Shown here piece after piece: positions 52,717 to 64,000 of a stretch of 64,000 nucleotides of DNA. Source of the DNA: Halicephalobus mephisto (Eukaryota > Nematoda > Chromadorea > Rhabditida > Panagrolaimidae); the NCBI GenBank assembly GCA_009193035.1, contig SWDT01000036.1, positions 62,001 to 126,000 of the forward strand, written 5' to 3'. The notes beneath the pieces are model-generated. The model saw only the letters and a list, made by a program, of their open reading frames with translations. It was not told the DNA's origin and searched no databases. Position 1 is the first letter of the stretch. Each line of letters opens with the position of its first letter. The position numbers and the translations under genes are program-made.

Positions 52717-54416
52717 CTAAATTTTAGGGAATTTTTGTCTTTGTTTCCAGAAAGATTCAACGTTGAGGGACTGCTCGTAGAACTTGCCGAAGGGATCAGC
52801 GAGCTCGGGACGGGGGAATCGGCCGAATCGGGTCGGCGGGGGTGGGGGGTTCCCTCGGGCATTTCTGAAACTTTTTCAATTAAGATTTTTTTGAAAATTA
52901 AAAATTAAATTTTAAAAAAAAACTAAAAATTAAATTTTAAAAAACTAAAAATTAAATTTTAAAAAAAAACTAAAAATTAAATTTAAAAAAAAAACTAAAA
53001 ATTAAAAATTAACTTTTTAACAAAATTTAAACTTTAAAAAAAACTAAAAATTAAATTTAAAAAAAGTAAAAATTAATTTTTAAAAAAATATGAATTTTAA
53101 AGAATTTCAGAATTTTGGATTAAATTTTTAAAGATTCTGAAAAATTTTCTGTGAAATTTTAAGATTTTGAGTTTCCATGGAATTTTTGAAAACTTCAGAA
53201 TCTTCGGTTAGATTCTAGAAGCTTCCACAAGATTCTGGAATGTTCTAAATTTTTCAAAGACTTGTGACTTAAAAATCGGACCTTGATATAAATCCCAGTC
53301 TGTTCAGGTTGTCCACAGATCGGCTTTTTTCCCCTACCCTGATGAGGGTGTCTCCGAAGGCTCTGAATCTGGTCGGTTCTTCGGCGGCGCTCGGGAGGTC
53401 GTTGACGGAGTACCTTTTGTTCCTCAGGTAGGGGGGGACGTTGAGGCCCCCTAGGGACCCGGACAGGAACCCCGCGGCGAGACTCGCGGCGTCCGTGTCT
53501 CTGCTCTGGGAACTGCTCCTGAGTCTGGACTTCAGCTCGGTTTGGAGTCTCCTCGCCGAGGGCAGCGTCCCATGGACCGACATGCTCGTCTTCCTGGGCT
53601 CGACGAGACCGTTCATGAACAGCCGTTCTTCCAAGTTGTTTATCGTCTTCTGGTTCTCCTGTCTTCCGATCAGCAGCTGCAGATTCGCCTGCAGAATCGC
53701 CGCGGATTCAGGACAGTCGCATCTGTAGCAGTGGACGTGCATCGGGTTCCTCATCTCGGGGTTCAGAACCAGCATCACCACCCCCACCACGTCGTCGAAT
53801 GGAGGCTTCCCTGTCATACTGTAGGTGATACAGTTCGCGGCAACCCCGATCTTGACCAACTGCATCTTCATCTTGCCTCCTTTCGACATCGTCAGGACCG
53901 ATTGGACCAGCTTCAGCCCCTTCGTTGAGACCTAAAAAATTTTTCAAAAAAAATACAAATCTTTAAAAAAAATATAAACTTTCAAAAAAAATATAAATTT
54001 TTTAAAAAAATATAAAATTTTTGAAAGAATATAAAATTTCAAAAAAAATATAAATTTTAAAAAAAATATAAATTTTTTAAAAAAATATAAAATTTCAAGA
54101 AAAAAAGTATTAAAATTTCCAAAATTTAGGATTTTTAAAAAATATTAATTTCTTTAAAATTTTGAGTTTTTAAAAAAATGTAAAATTTCTTGAAAATTTT
54201 ATTTTTTAATTTTAAAATTAATATTTTTAAAAATTGAAAAAAACAAACTTGTACGGTAGCTTTGTTAGGGGACTTCCTGAAACTCTCCCTGAGGAGCTGT
54301 CTCATCACCGGCAAGACGATATTCTGGCCCCTGACCCCCTCGGCTTCCTTCGAACCCAGATACCAAACGTAGAAATGAGACTTGGCCGTGGCATTGTTCT
54401 TCCACAACCAAACCAT
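52717..54416 (-). CDS. PTB/PID-domain adaptor-like protein
   Basis: Exons 54416-54249, 53931-53282 and 52864-52717 join in phase (321 residues). Residues 11-135 look like a PTB domain: KSHFYVWYLGSKEAEGVRGQ, QVSTKGLKLVQSVL, VKIGVAANCITYSMTG, VVGVVMLVL and MHVHCYRCDCPESAAILQAN are the family's strand-strand-helix layout. A Ser/Arg-rich segment and a Pro-rich tail (GNPPPPPTRFGRFPR) follow, ending DPFGKFYEQSLNVESFWKQ. PTB proteins bind NPxY motifs on membrane receptors. Which orthologue it is cannot be told. The GTCCGA donor at 53281 is weak; without it the protein would stop at 53269. Exon 2 is clearly GC-rich inside very AT-rich DNA. Confidence 0.75.
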
Positions 54417-56208
54417 TTTTTACAATTTTATAAATTTCGAAATTTCACAATTTTTATAATTTTATAAATTTTCACAATTTTACAATTTTTAGAATTTCGA
54501 AATTTTCACAATTTTTATAATTTTAGAAATTTCGAAATTTTACAATTTTATAAATTTCGAAATTTTACAATTTTTATAAATTTCGAAATTTTCACAATTT
54601 TTATATTTTTCGAAATTTTATAAATTTATAAATTTCGAAATTTTACAATTTTTATAATTTTAGAAATTTCGAAATTTTAGAATTCTTTGGATTTTTCAAT
54701 TTTTATAAATTTCGAAATTTTTACAATTTTTTGGATTTTCGAAAATTTTCAAAAAAAATAGATTCACGTTGGAATCATAGTCGTTTTTGAAAATCACGAC
54801 AATAAAATTAAATTTTGAAGCTTTACGAATGGGATCGGATTTGGACTCATTGCGCGGGACTGTTCGGAAAGAAGCTGACACTGTCAATCATCCGAGTTTC
54901 ATCGGCCAAGTCAAAAATTTGAAAGGATTCGGATTTTTGGAGATTTCAATAAGCATAATTCAAAGAAAATCAAAAAAGAAATTTGGAAATGATCGAAAAT
55001 TAATAATAATAATATGTTAAAAAAGTGAATTTCGTTCCGAAATGGTCTCGACACGGATTTTTGGGAGATTTTAGAATTTTAAATTTCAGATGATTTTACA
55101 AATTTTTATTCGATTTTGAGATTTTGGAAGTTTTATAAGATTCTGAATTACTCGAAAAAATGAAGGATTCAGAAGTTTCTATGGGATTCTAAAAAGTGCT
55201 AAAATTTTCTTCCACATTTTTGGAAGATTTTTGAAGTTTTTATAAGATTCTGAAACAGTCGAAAAAAATGAAGAAGATTCTGGAAGGATTCAGAAGTTTC
55301 CATAAGATTCTAGAAAGTCCTAAAATTTTCGTTCAATTTCGGAACTTTTTAAGATTTTCTTTCATATTTTTGGAAGATTTTTGAAATTTTTGTGATTCTG
55401 AAACAGTCGAAAAAATGAAGAAGATTCTGGAAGGATTCAGAAGCTTCCATAGGATTCTAGAAAGTTTCGAAATTTTCGTTGAATTTTAGGATTCTAGAAA
55501 TTCCCTCTAGATTCTGGATTTTTCTAAAATTTTTTATGGAATTCTAGAGTTTTAGAAATATTCATGAAATTCTCAAAACTTCCAGAATCTCCCACAGGAT
55601 TCTGGAAAATTCCAAAAATTCTTTCGAATTCTGGAAATTTCCAAAATATTCCTAAACTTTCCATTAGTCTTCCCCAAATTCCGGAATCTTCTACAAAAAT
55701 TTATAAAATTTTAGGAAAATAAAATTTAAAATTAACAAAATTTTCGTTTAAAATCAATTCGATTTCTGGTTTTCAAATCAAGTTTATTTACATACTGCAT
55801 AATTTATTTAGTACATGTATGCCAAATAATAATAAAAATAGCAAAAAAAGTTTAAAAAGTTTAAAAATTTTTAAAAAATTAAAAAAGTTTAAAAATCGAA
55901 GGATTTTGGATTCGTCCAACTCGACCGGTTCAATTATCCCGACGCGAAAATGGCCCTTTCTTGTTCTCTGTTTCCACGCAATTCAGTCATCACTTTTCTT
56001 CCGTGGTCCACAATCCCTTCTGAATCTTATTATTTACTGTAAATCCCATCACACCACCATTTTTACCAGTTGAGTTTGCTCCAAGTTGTTTTAAAATTGT
56101 TTAAAATGTAAAAAAACATGTTTTTTTGCGAATTTTTTTCTGTGAATCGATTTTTTCCTGTGTTTATTATCTGATTTTCCGCTTTTTCAGTTTACCAATT
56201 GTACAATA
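54417..56208. other. Intergenic region between the PTB gene and ubiquilin
   Basis: 54420-54760 is a TTTATAAATTTCGAAATTTTA microsatellite-like tract right up to the PTB-gene ATG. 54770-54930 is more even and could be its 5' exon or promoter. 55080-55720 is degenerate GATTCTGGAAGGATTCAGAA DNA. 55900-56200 is the likely ubiquilin promoter and 5' UTR, with GCTTTTTCAG at 56181-56190. Confidence 0.5.
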
Positions 56209-58341
56209 ATGGCTGACTACAACAGCGATGAAGATACTTCTCCTAATATCACAATTACTCTGAAGTCGACTTCGGAGAACCATACAATCGAAACAAAAGA
56301 AAATTCGACCATTCGGAAGGTCGGTTTTTTTATTTTTTAAATTTGCCTTATAAAAGCACAGTAGGCCGTTTTAGGCAGGTTATTTCAATGTTAGTTATGA
56401 TATTTTTGATACATATTAATACTTTCATATATGGAAGTCAACCTTTGAGGGTGGATGAAACTTTATGTCTTATGTAGCCACTATCTGGAAGTTTCTAGAC
56501 CCATCTAAGAGGACATATTTCAAAAAAGTTACGAAATCGCTATTGCGCAAAACTGAAACTTTCACGTGGATTATTTTAATTTATAAAAACCTCTCGAATT
56601 TCGTCTCGAGATCATTTTGTAATAATTTCCATTTTCAATTTTTATGATAACACAATTCCTCATGTTTCAGGTCAAAGAGCGGTTGAGTGAGAAAATTAAT
56701 CAGCCCATAGAAAAGATTTGCCTGATTTTCTCTGGAAAAATTCTGAAAGATCATGATACTCTTCAAAGTTACAGTAAGTTTTAAATTCCGTTGTGTTGAT
56801 ATTTGTGTTTATCAATGATTGGTTTTTTAGGTATTAAAGATGGAATGGCAATCCATCTGGTAATCAGAAATCAAGCCGCTGTTCCTCCTCCTGCTGGTGC
56901 TGCTGCTCCTCGTCCAGCCGCTGCTCCAACAACAACAGCTTCTGAAAGCACCCCGTCCGCTACCCCAAGACCACCTACCGCTGCAAATGCTCAAATCCCT
57001 GGACTTGGGATCAATCTCGATAGTGCTCGTCGGATGATGAATAATCCAATGATCCAGAACATGCTCAACAATCCAGATTTCGTTCGGTCAATGATTTCTA
57101 GCAACGAACAAATACAAAATATTGCTCGACAAAATCCAGAGATTGGACATTTGTTGAACGATCCTGACATTATTCGTCAAACAATAGAAATGATAAGAAA
57201 TCCAAACATGTTCAATGAAATGATGAGAAACCACGATCAAGCAATCAGAAATTTACAAGGAATCCCCGGTGGAGAAGCAGCTCTTCAACGTTTGTATCAA
57301 GACGTACAAGAACCGTTATTGAATTCTGCTACTGGTGGAACTAATCCATTTGCAAGTGGTTCTGCAAATACTGATTCTGGTACGGAATCTCGATCTCAAA
57401 GAGCTGGTGTGGAAAATGCTGAAGCTTTGCCAAATCCTTGGGGAGGTAGTACCACATCCACTACTACTTCTACAAATACTCCACCTACATCTGGAACTGG
57501 AACTACAGGAAGCGGACCAGGAATGATGGGAAATCTTAATGGTAGAGATTTTTTGTTTTGTTTTTTGTTAATTGTATTTTTTAGATATGATGAATGCTCC
57601 TGGAATGCAAGATATGATGAGATCGATGTTTTCTAATCCTGAATTTATGAGAACTATGTTCTCTCCGCAAATGCTTCAACAAGCTCGTCAAATGTTTGGT
57701 AATTCGCTTCCTGGTGAGGAAGATATGACTAGATTATCTGAACAATTTGGAAGTCTTATCAGTAATCCTGATATAGCTTCGGGATTGATGAATCCAAGAG
57801 TCATAGAAGCTATGAATAATATTCGAACCAATATAGAAGTAATTAGAAATGAAGCACCTGGATTATTTAGAACTATGTTTGCGTAAGTTTTTTGAATTGC
57901 TATGATAGTGGATGTAGGAGTTTTTAGTGGATTGAATGCAACTATGGGACAAGGTTCAACGACGAATACGAGCTCTTCGGGCTCAACAGCAAGACAAACT
58001 ACACCGACAGATACTACTGCTGGGACGGGTTCTGCTCCTAATCTTTTTGGTGGTCAAAATCCTCAACAACTTCTTCAGCTTCTTGGACAACTTGTGAGCT
58101 TTTGATATTGAAGTTTTGGTGACTTATGGAATTTGAATTTTAGGGCGGTGCTGGTGGGGTTCCTGGTTTGGCTGGTGGTGTTCCTGACAATCGACCTCCA
58201 GAAGAGCGGTTCCAGTCCCAATTGGAACAACTTGTTTCGATGGGATTTACTAATCAGGAAGCTAATTTGCGCGCGATTCAAGAAGCTCATGGTGATGTTA
58301 ATGGAGCAATTGACAGGCTGTTGAATCAAGGAAATCGCTAA
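56209..58341 (+). CDS. ubql-1: Ubiquilin (UBL-UBA proteasome shuttle)
   Basis: Exons 56209-56319, 56671-56773, 56831-57541, 57585-57882, 57928-58093 and 58144-58341 (528 residues). Ubiquilins carry ubiquitinated or mislocalised membrane proteins to the proteasome. N-terminal UBL domain (ITITLKSTSENHTIETKENS, KICLIFSGKILKDHDTLQSY, KDGMAIHLVIR), an Ala/Pro/Thr linker, two STI1-like regions with NNPxxxNMLNNPDFVRS and NPEFMRTMFSPQMLQQARQM, a Gln-rich stretch, and a C-terminal UBA domain (FQSQLEQLVSMGFTNQEAN, GDVNGAIDRLL). The start is 18 bp behind a GCTTTTTCAG acceptor. It converges on the next gene, with 700 bp between stops. Confidence 0.96.
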
Positions 58342-59041
58342 ACTATCGTATCTTGCCTTGTCAATAGAAGACAAAATTCTGTGATAATAATTCTTGAATG
58401 TTTTTATAATCGGGCAGAATAGTTTCTAGAAGTTTATTTTTATCAATTTCACACTCTACTGTAAAATTCTTTAGAATTAACTTATTTTCTGGCTTTTCCA
58501 TTTGTAAGTTGATTATTTTAAATCAAATGAAAATTAAAAAGGATAATTTTGGTAGAGAAATCAGACTTAATTGGGCGATCGAAAATAAAAATTTTCTGGT
58601 TTTTTATTTTAGTGCTCCATTTCCTGGGGTTATTCTTGTTTTAATTTAACTTTCTACTTTATCGAGGTCTATACTTTGATTATTGTTCCTTTGGGTTCTT
58701 GTTTGTTAACAACCTTGGGAAATCAAGTTGTAATTTTTCAATGTTTTTCAAGTAACTTATGGATTTTGTCCAATAGTTTGCCCGATATGTGAGTACGTGG
58801 TTATTCGACGGAAATTATGGAATAAAGGAAATTGTAAACGAGTTTAATGTTTAAATTTCGTAGATTTTTCTATTGAGTATTTCCGAATTCCCGAAAATTA
58901 TACATCAATTTTGATGAATCAAGTCCTAGACATTCGTGGGGATTTTGTTGGTTTTCTTTATCGAAAACAACATCTCCAAAATAAGTAACAAAATAACCTA
59001 ACGTAACCATTTTGTTCGTGGATTGCATAGATTTCACTTGT
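58342..59041. other. Convergent 3' flanks, nothing recognised
   Basis: 700 bp between the ubiquilin stop and the stop of the minus-strand gene. AT-rich, with no exon, repeat or RNA gene recognised. Confidence 0.5.
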
Positions 59042-60121
59042 CTATGCAGAAACGAAAATCTTGCCATTGTTGTCGATTTTGGCAACTTGAGAATCATCAG
59101 CAACAACGAGTCCAGAAGTAGAAGCATGAACGCGTTTCTTATGGGCAATGACGTATCCACGACCTTCAGGCTGAAATTACACGTCATTGAGTGAATAATG
59201 TTCGAAAACTTACATCGACAGCCATGTCAACGGAAGGAGTACGGATCTGAACAGCTCCAGACATTGGAGTGAAGCGGATAAAGCGTGGCTTCGAAGAAAT
59301 CTCGATAGTGTCGTTGGATTCTTGATGGATGTGGATGCCGCAGACATTAATGTTCAATTCCCCATTGATAGTTGTGAAACGGGCACGAGAAACAAACTCG
59401 TGACAGAGGTCGATCATGCGATCTCCAAGTTCACCATGATGCATGAACATACGGGTCGTGAAATCACGTTCAAGAGGGGGACAGATAGGACGATCAATCG
59501 GAATGACACTAGCTGGGCCTGCATGTAACTTGGACATTACATATGTTTTCTCCGACTTTCCAAGTGCAAATATGATTCCTTCATTCCCAACAATTGCCTG
59601 CTTGTCAACAGCACCACCAGTGCGGAAAATGGAGTATACATAGCCATCACTCTGGTAAAGGGAGGTGTATTCATGAGCGAGCGATGTGGTTTTGTCGTCA
59701 GAGCATAGAGTGGCCTAAATTTCGTGGTTTATATATCGAAAAGCGACAATAAGTAGTAACTTACGGTAAACTTGTCAAAGCAGGTCACACGGATGGTACG
59801 ATCGACGGTTATATCAATTTTGACATCCGGGTTGATCATCACGCTGATGAATCCCATCTTGGACACGTAGACACATGGATAGCCATTGCAGGCAGAAATG
59901 TGAGCAATCCTCGAACTCGGTCCACTCTGGAGCTTGGAAATCAGGTGACGACGGAATTCCTCCGATTCCTTCTTGATTTCGTCATTGAATAGAGGAGATC
60001 CGTATTCTTCGAAAAAATGCGAAACAACCGGATTCGCAGGAAGAGAAGAAGTAAACTTGTTGTAACATCCTTGACTCAGTTCTTTACAATTAGGCATCAT
60101 CGTCCGAAGAGAACAGTACAT
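59042..60121 (-). CDS. Unrecognised 328-residue protein
   Basis: Exons 60121-59765, 59714-59214 and 59170-59042, all phase 0, with consensus splice signals (GTAAGTT donors, TTTAG and TTTCAG acceptors). The codon pattern is clearly coding. No signal peptide, membrane segment or catalytic motif stands out. The sequence has alternating hydrophobic/polar strands (GFISVMINPDVKIDITVDRT, GYVYSIFRTGGAVDK, FTTINGELNINVCGIHIHQE, RFIRFTPMSGAVQIRTPS) suggesting a beta-rich fold, and ends KIDNNGKIFVSA. Start 60121 is chosen; an in-frame ATG at 60190 would add a T-rich, intron-like hydrophobic stretch. A family could not be assigned. Confidence 0.75.
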
Positions 60122-60762
60122 GGAAATGAAAAAGAAGAACAAAATCAAAAAGTAGAATAAAATTAAAAAATGAAAATGAACGCGCGACAAACACTCCAGG
60201 TTTTCGTGCAGGGACCGAGGAACAGGTTAATTAATTTTTAGAATTGGTGGTATTTTTGAAGTCATATTTTATTTTAATTTCTTAGAAGATTCTGAACCTT
60301 GAGGATGTTAAAAGTTTCTAGAAGCAATTAGAAGTTTTTAGAATATTTCAGAATCCAAAGGAAGTCTTTAGTATTTGCTGGAAAATTCTAATATTAAAAA
60401 TTTTCTGATTTTTTTCAAATTTCCTGATTTTTAGGATTTTCAGATTTTGAAGTTTTCTAATTGTTAGAACTTTTGAAATTTTCTAATTTTTGGAAAATTT
60501 TGATCTTTTTGAAATTTTCAGATTTTGAAGTTTTCTAATTGTTAGAATTTTTGGAATTTTTTGAAATCTTCTGATTTTTGAAATCTTCTGATTTTTGGAA
60601 TTTTCTGATTTTTGGAAAATTTTGATGTTTTTGAAGTTTTTTAATTTTCGGAATTTTGTCCCTTCGTGCTAATAAAACTCCCAAAAATTCCTCTCTGTAA
60701 ATTTGACTAATTCCTTTTGAGGCTTTGTTTCGGTGACAATAATGCCCTACATGTTTTTTCAG
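60122..60762. other. Upstream region, AT-rich
   Basis: Contains T-rich DNA at 60125-60180 that may be the 5' UTR of the minus-strand gene, then degenerate TTTTCTGATTTTTGGAAT DNA from 60380 to 60660. A short plus-strand stretch ending GGAACAG|GTTAAT at 60223 could be an exon end. Confidence 0.4.
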
Positions 60763-60898
60763 AAGTGGTCTGACAGGGAGTCATCCATCTTTCGGCGTTC
60801 TCGACGGTGCCATCCGAGACGAACCGTTCCGTAATTGGAATCCTTGTTCTGATTCTGAAGAGAACACTCGCAGCGGTTATTTGAGCGTGAAAAGTTGA
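60763..60898 (+). CDS. Possible terminal exon of an unknown gene
   Basis: After a TTTTTTCAG acceptor at 60762 a 44-codon frame reads SGLTGSHPSFGVLDGAIRDE, then PFRNWNPCSDSEENTRSGYL and a TGA. Composition is even and protein-like. The upstream exon is not established (one candidate ends at 60222 and would match in phase). No family recognised. Confidence 0.3.
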
Positions 60899-61059
60899 AA
60901 CAAATCTGATAATTAATGAGAAGTGAGGGTGAGACTCGTGGTCGGCATTTGTCAAAAAAAAAGTAAAAACGCTACAGTATTTTTTGAATTGAGATAATTC
61001 AATCGGGAAAAATAATATTTAAAATCACCTGAAAATTATTGAAATTGAACATTATCATA

Positions 61060-61600
61060 GTGATTTTTGCATTGGATAGTGACTGATGTGAGGGTAATTC
61101 TTAAGTTCATCTGTTCTAAGAAGTTATCAGGATAGTGACTGAAAATATAATTAACTGTTAAATGCAGTCACTATTTTGTAACTAATCAAGGTAGATAGTG
61201 ACTGAAAGGTGAATAAAGTGGTCATCTCAGTCACTATCATAGTGATTTTTGTATTGGATAGTGACTGATGTGAGAGTCATTCTTAAATTTATTTATTCTA
61301 AGAAGTTATCAGGATAGTGACTGAAACAATAATTAACTGTTAAATGCAGTCACTATCCTGATGATTTCTGTTGGGGAAAAATGTCAGAATAGTGATTGGA
61401 AATGCTTACACATCTTTAACTTTAGTCACTATTCAATATTGTTTCTGTTTTAAAAGAAAGACACTTGGATAGTGACTGAAAAGGGTATCGAGTTGTAGAA
61501 GTAGTCACTATCCAACTTCCTTCTTTTGCCAAGAAACGATTTTGGATAGTGACTGAAACAGTAAATAAATTGCTGTTCATAGTCACTCTCATAGAATATT
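61060..61600. repeat. GGATAGTGACTG hairpin array, right-hand cluster
   Basis: GGATAGTGACTG (or a close variant) and its complement CAGTCACTATC alternate about every 35-70 bp from 61074 to 61590. A longer unit (GGATAGTGACTGATGTGAG...AGTTATCAGGATAGTGACTG) is duplicated at about 61074 and 61256. The same core builds the array at 5.2-6.4 kb, 55 kb away. Confidence 0.8.
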
Positions 61601-61724
61601 TGTAAAAATTAAAAAAGTCATTGGTTGTTCTCAAATCTCCACGAATCGGTGTGGTTGCATAAGGGATAAAGGACATGAAAGTTTCTTATTTATCCAAATA
61701 GTAATAACTAAGCACAACAACAAC

Positions 61725-62130
61725 TATATATTAATTAACTAGTCAACGTTTGGTATGTCATGTACAGTATGGTTATTGTTAAGGAAATAGGGTATTTGTT
61801 TTCGAGATTTGATTTTGTTACGAAATACTTAATTAATACACTACAGTAAATAAGAACAAACAAAATAATAATAATATATTAATAAACTAATAAACATTCG
61901 GTCTACTGTATACAGTATGGTTATTGTTAAGGATGTAGGGTATTTCTTTTCAAGATTTGATTTGGTTACGAAATACTTAATTAATACACTACAGTAAATA
62001 AGAACAAACAATAATAATCATATATTAATAAACTAGTAAACATTCGGCATACTGTATACAGTATGGTTATTGTTAAGGAAATAGGGTATTTCTTTTCGAG
62101 ATTTGATTTGGTTACGAAATACCCAGTTTT
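61725..62130. repeat. Tandem array of about 147 bp
   Basis: ACAGTATGGTTATTGTTAAG recurs at 61764, 61912 and 62058 (periods 148 and 146 bp), followed by TAGGGTATTT, TTTGTTACGAAATAC- and AATTAATACACTACAGTAAA-type stretches. Confidence 0.85.
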
Positions 62131-64000
62131 AAAGAGGAATCAGGTAAACAGCGGTATATTGTATCTTCTGTCGCACTGACCGGAACCAGATAACGAGAAT
62201 ATTCAGTTTAATTTATCTGATATATCAGAATCATCTTAATTTATCGATATACCATATATAATCTACTGATATCAACATAAAAAATATAACTTTTAACTCA
62301 GTAACAAATGCAAATTTTCATTGTTTTATTTTTCGTCACAAATACAAATATGAAAAATGCAACGATTGTGTCGCATTTTTTTTACATTTCGCAATTGTTA
62401 AAAATCAAAAAGTTACGTTTTTGTGTGTACTGAAAGCAACTATGAATGCATTTACAGTTAGGAAAATGACGATTTTCAAAACATTAATTAATTCGATTTC
62501 AATTAATAATATAAAACTAAAAATAATTTTTTATTCAAAAAATTTAATTTTTATATTAAAGAAATCTTTATTTTTATGTTTACAAAATTTTATTTATGAC
62601 AGTATTCATCATTGTTTTCAATAATTTCGAAATTAAAAAATTTTTTTTTAAATTTCTGAAATTTCGAATTTTAAAAATTTCAATTTCTATATTAAAAAAA
62701 TTTTAATTTTTATGTTTAAAAATGTTTATTTTTATGTTTAAAAAATTTTATTTATGACAATATTCATTATTGTTTTCAATAATTTCAAAATTTCCGAAAT
62801 TCCAAATTTAAAAAATCTCTATTTTTATGTTTAAAAATTTTTATTTATGACAGTATTCATTGTTGTTTTCAATAATTTCGAAATTTAAAATTATTATTAA
62901 TTTTTTCACCAAATTAATCCCTTCGAACAAGTGTCAATATTTTTAACCTCGAGCGATTGTTTGGATCCGTTCAATCATCTTTGTGCCAAAAAGCCCAGAA
63001 GCGGTCGTTTTGATCTATCCCGACCTCGGCTGATATTTTGACGACCGAGGAACCAAATAGTGGCAGACTTGACCTCACTGTAATTTTTTACGATCGAGAC
63101 AAAATGTGACGAATTGCTTTTTAGGATTTTCCCGGGATTATTAATCCAATTTTTGTAGTAAATTATATCCATCTTAAGTTGAATTTTTAAGAATTTTGGT
63201 CTTAAATTTTAAAAGAATTTTTAATTTTTTTTGATCTTGAGAAGAAATTTGAAAAAAATTTTGGTTTTGAAGAGAATTTTTAATTTTTTTGGTCCTGAGA
63301 AGAAATTTGAGAAAAATTTTGGTCTTAAGAAGAAATTTTTAATTTTTTTGGTCTTGAAGAGAATTTTCTGAAACGTTTTTGTCTTGAGAGGAAATTTTGA
63401 GAAAATCTTGATCTTGAAGAAAAATTTTTGATTTTAAATTTTTGAAATTTTTAAATTGTTTCTAAAATGAATTTTTTATTTGAAAAAAAATTTCAAATTT
63501 GTTTTAATTTTGAATTTTTAGACAATTTCTGTTTTAAAGATAAATTTATTTGGTTACGGTAATTGCAGACAAGTAGTGTAAAAATATCAAATCCCCTCCG
63601 GCAATAATCGACAAAGTCAATGATCGTTGAATTTTATTACATGCACATTCAATTTTTGGATCCGAAAAAACGATTCTTGATCAGAGCTGTCGAATTTTCG
63701 AACTCGAATTAATTTTGTTTAAATTAGAATTTTTCGATTTTTAAACTCAAACTTATTCGGTTTGAATTCGAATTTTCCGATTTTCGAACTCGAATTAATT
63801 TTGTTTAAATTAGAATTTTTCGATTTTCGAACTCAAATTAGTTCGGTTTAAATTAGAATTTTCTGATTTTTAAATCCAAATTTATTTGATTTAAATTAGA
63901 ATTTTTCGATTTTTAAACTCAAATTAGTTCGGTTTAAATTAGAATTTTTCGATTTTCAAATTCGAACTAGTTTGAAATCGATTCGAAAGTTCGAAAATTG
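62131..64000. other. AT-rich low-complexity DNA to the right edge
   Basis: 62470-62900 repeats TTTTTATGTTTAAAAATTTT with ATTTATGACAGTATTCAT (three spaced copies). 62940-63170 is more even and contains the near-palindrome GACCTCGGCTGATATTTTGA then CGACCGAGG, with no exon supported. 63180-63460 repeats GAAGAGAATTTTTAATTTTTTTGGTC. 63690-64000 repeats TTAAATTAGAATTTTTCGAT with CGAACTC, period about 60-65 bp. No gene seen. Confidence 0.6.

Overview
The window is AT-rich metazoan nuclear DNA, most likely from a nematode, perhaps a rhabditid. Every recognised gene is split by introns with GTAAGT-type donors and short T-rich TTTTCAG acceptors. Many start codons sit 0-30 bp behind an acceptor with no visible 5' exon, as expected with spliced-leader trans-splicing. 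Several genes are only 90-350 bp apart. The leftmost gene resembles the EFF-1/AFF-1 cell fusogens, which are typical of nematodes. No genus can be named from sequence alone, and nothing here is prokaryotic.

Left third (1-16 kb): a partial EFF-1/AFF-1-like gene at the left edge (minus strand), then about 14 kb that is mostly repeats: a 90-bp array, hairpin arrays built on GGATAGTGACT, two copies of a 155-bp element, a tRNA-like pseudogene, a tRNA-headed retroelement remnant, one half of a 570-bp duplication and a 152-bp tandem array. A few coding-looking exons of unrecognised genes lie at 6.4-9.7 kb.

Centre (16-34 kb): G-alpha-s; hnRNP K with three KH domains; an R7BP-like RGS-binding protein; a small protein with a possible PP1 docking motif; the CAF-1 large subunit; and the TFIIH helicase XPB. 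Introns 5 and 6 of G-alpha-s carry nearly identical 424-bp 3' halves. XPB and CAF-1 lie head to tail 203 bp apart and could be an operon.

Right-centre (34-47 kb): FACT subunit SPT16, rRNA-processing factor RRP7 and the NAD-isocitrate dehydrogenase gamma subunit, all on plus and closely spaced. An ethanolamine-kinase-type gene is nested on the same strand in an IDH intron. Cytosolic alanyl-tRNA synthetase converges on IDH from the right.

Right third (47-64 kb): a candidate small membrane protein, a WDR47 homologue, a PTB-domain protein, ubiquilin, an unrecognised 328-residue protein, then repeats and AT-rich low-complexity DNA.

Most genes are housekeeping: chromatin (SPT16, CAF-1), transcription and repair (XPB), ribosome biogenesis (RRP7), translation (AlaRS), TCA cycle (IDH3G) and proteostasis (ubiquilin). 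Two G-protein signalling genes (G-alpha-s, R7BP-like) lie within 4 kb of each other. Gene models were assembled by hand from open frames, splice consensus and phase agreement. Exon boundaries are predictions; summed coding lengths were checked to be multiples of three.
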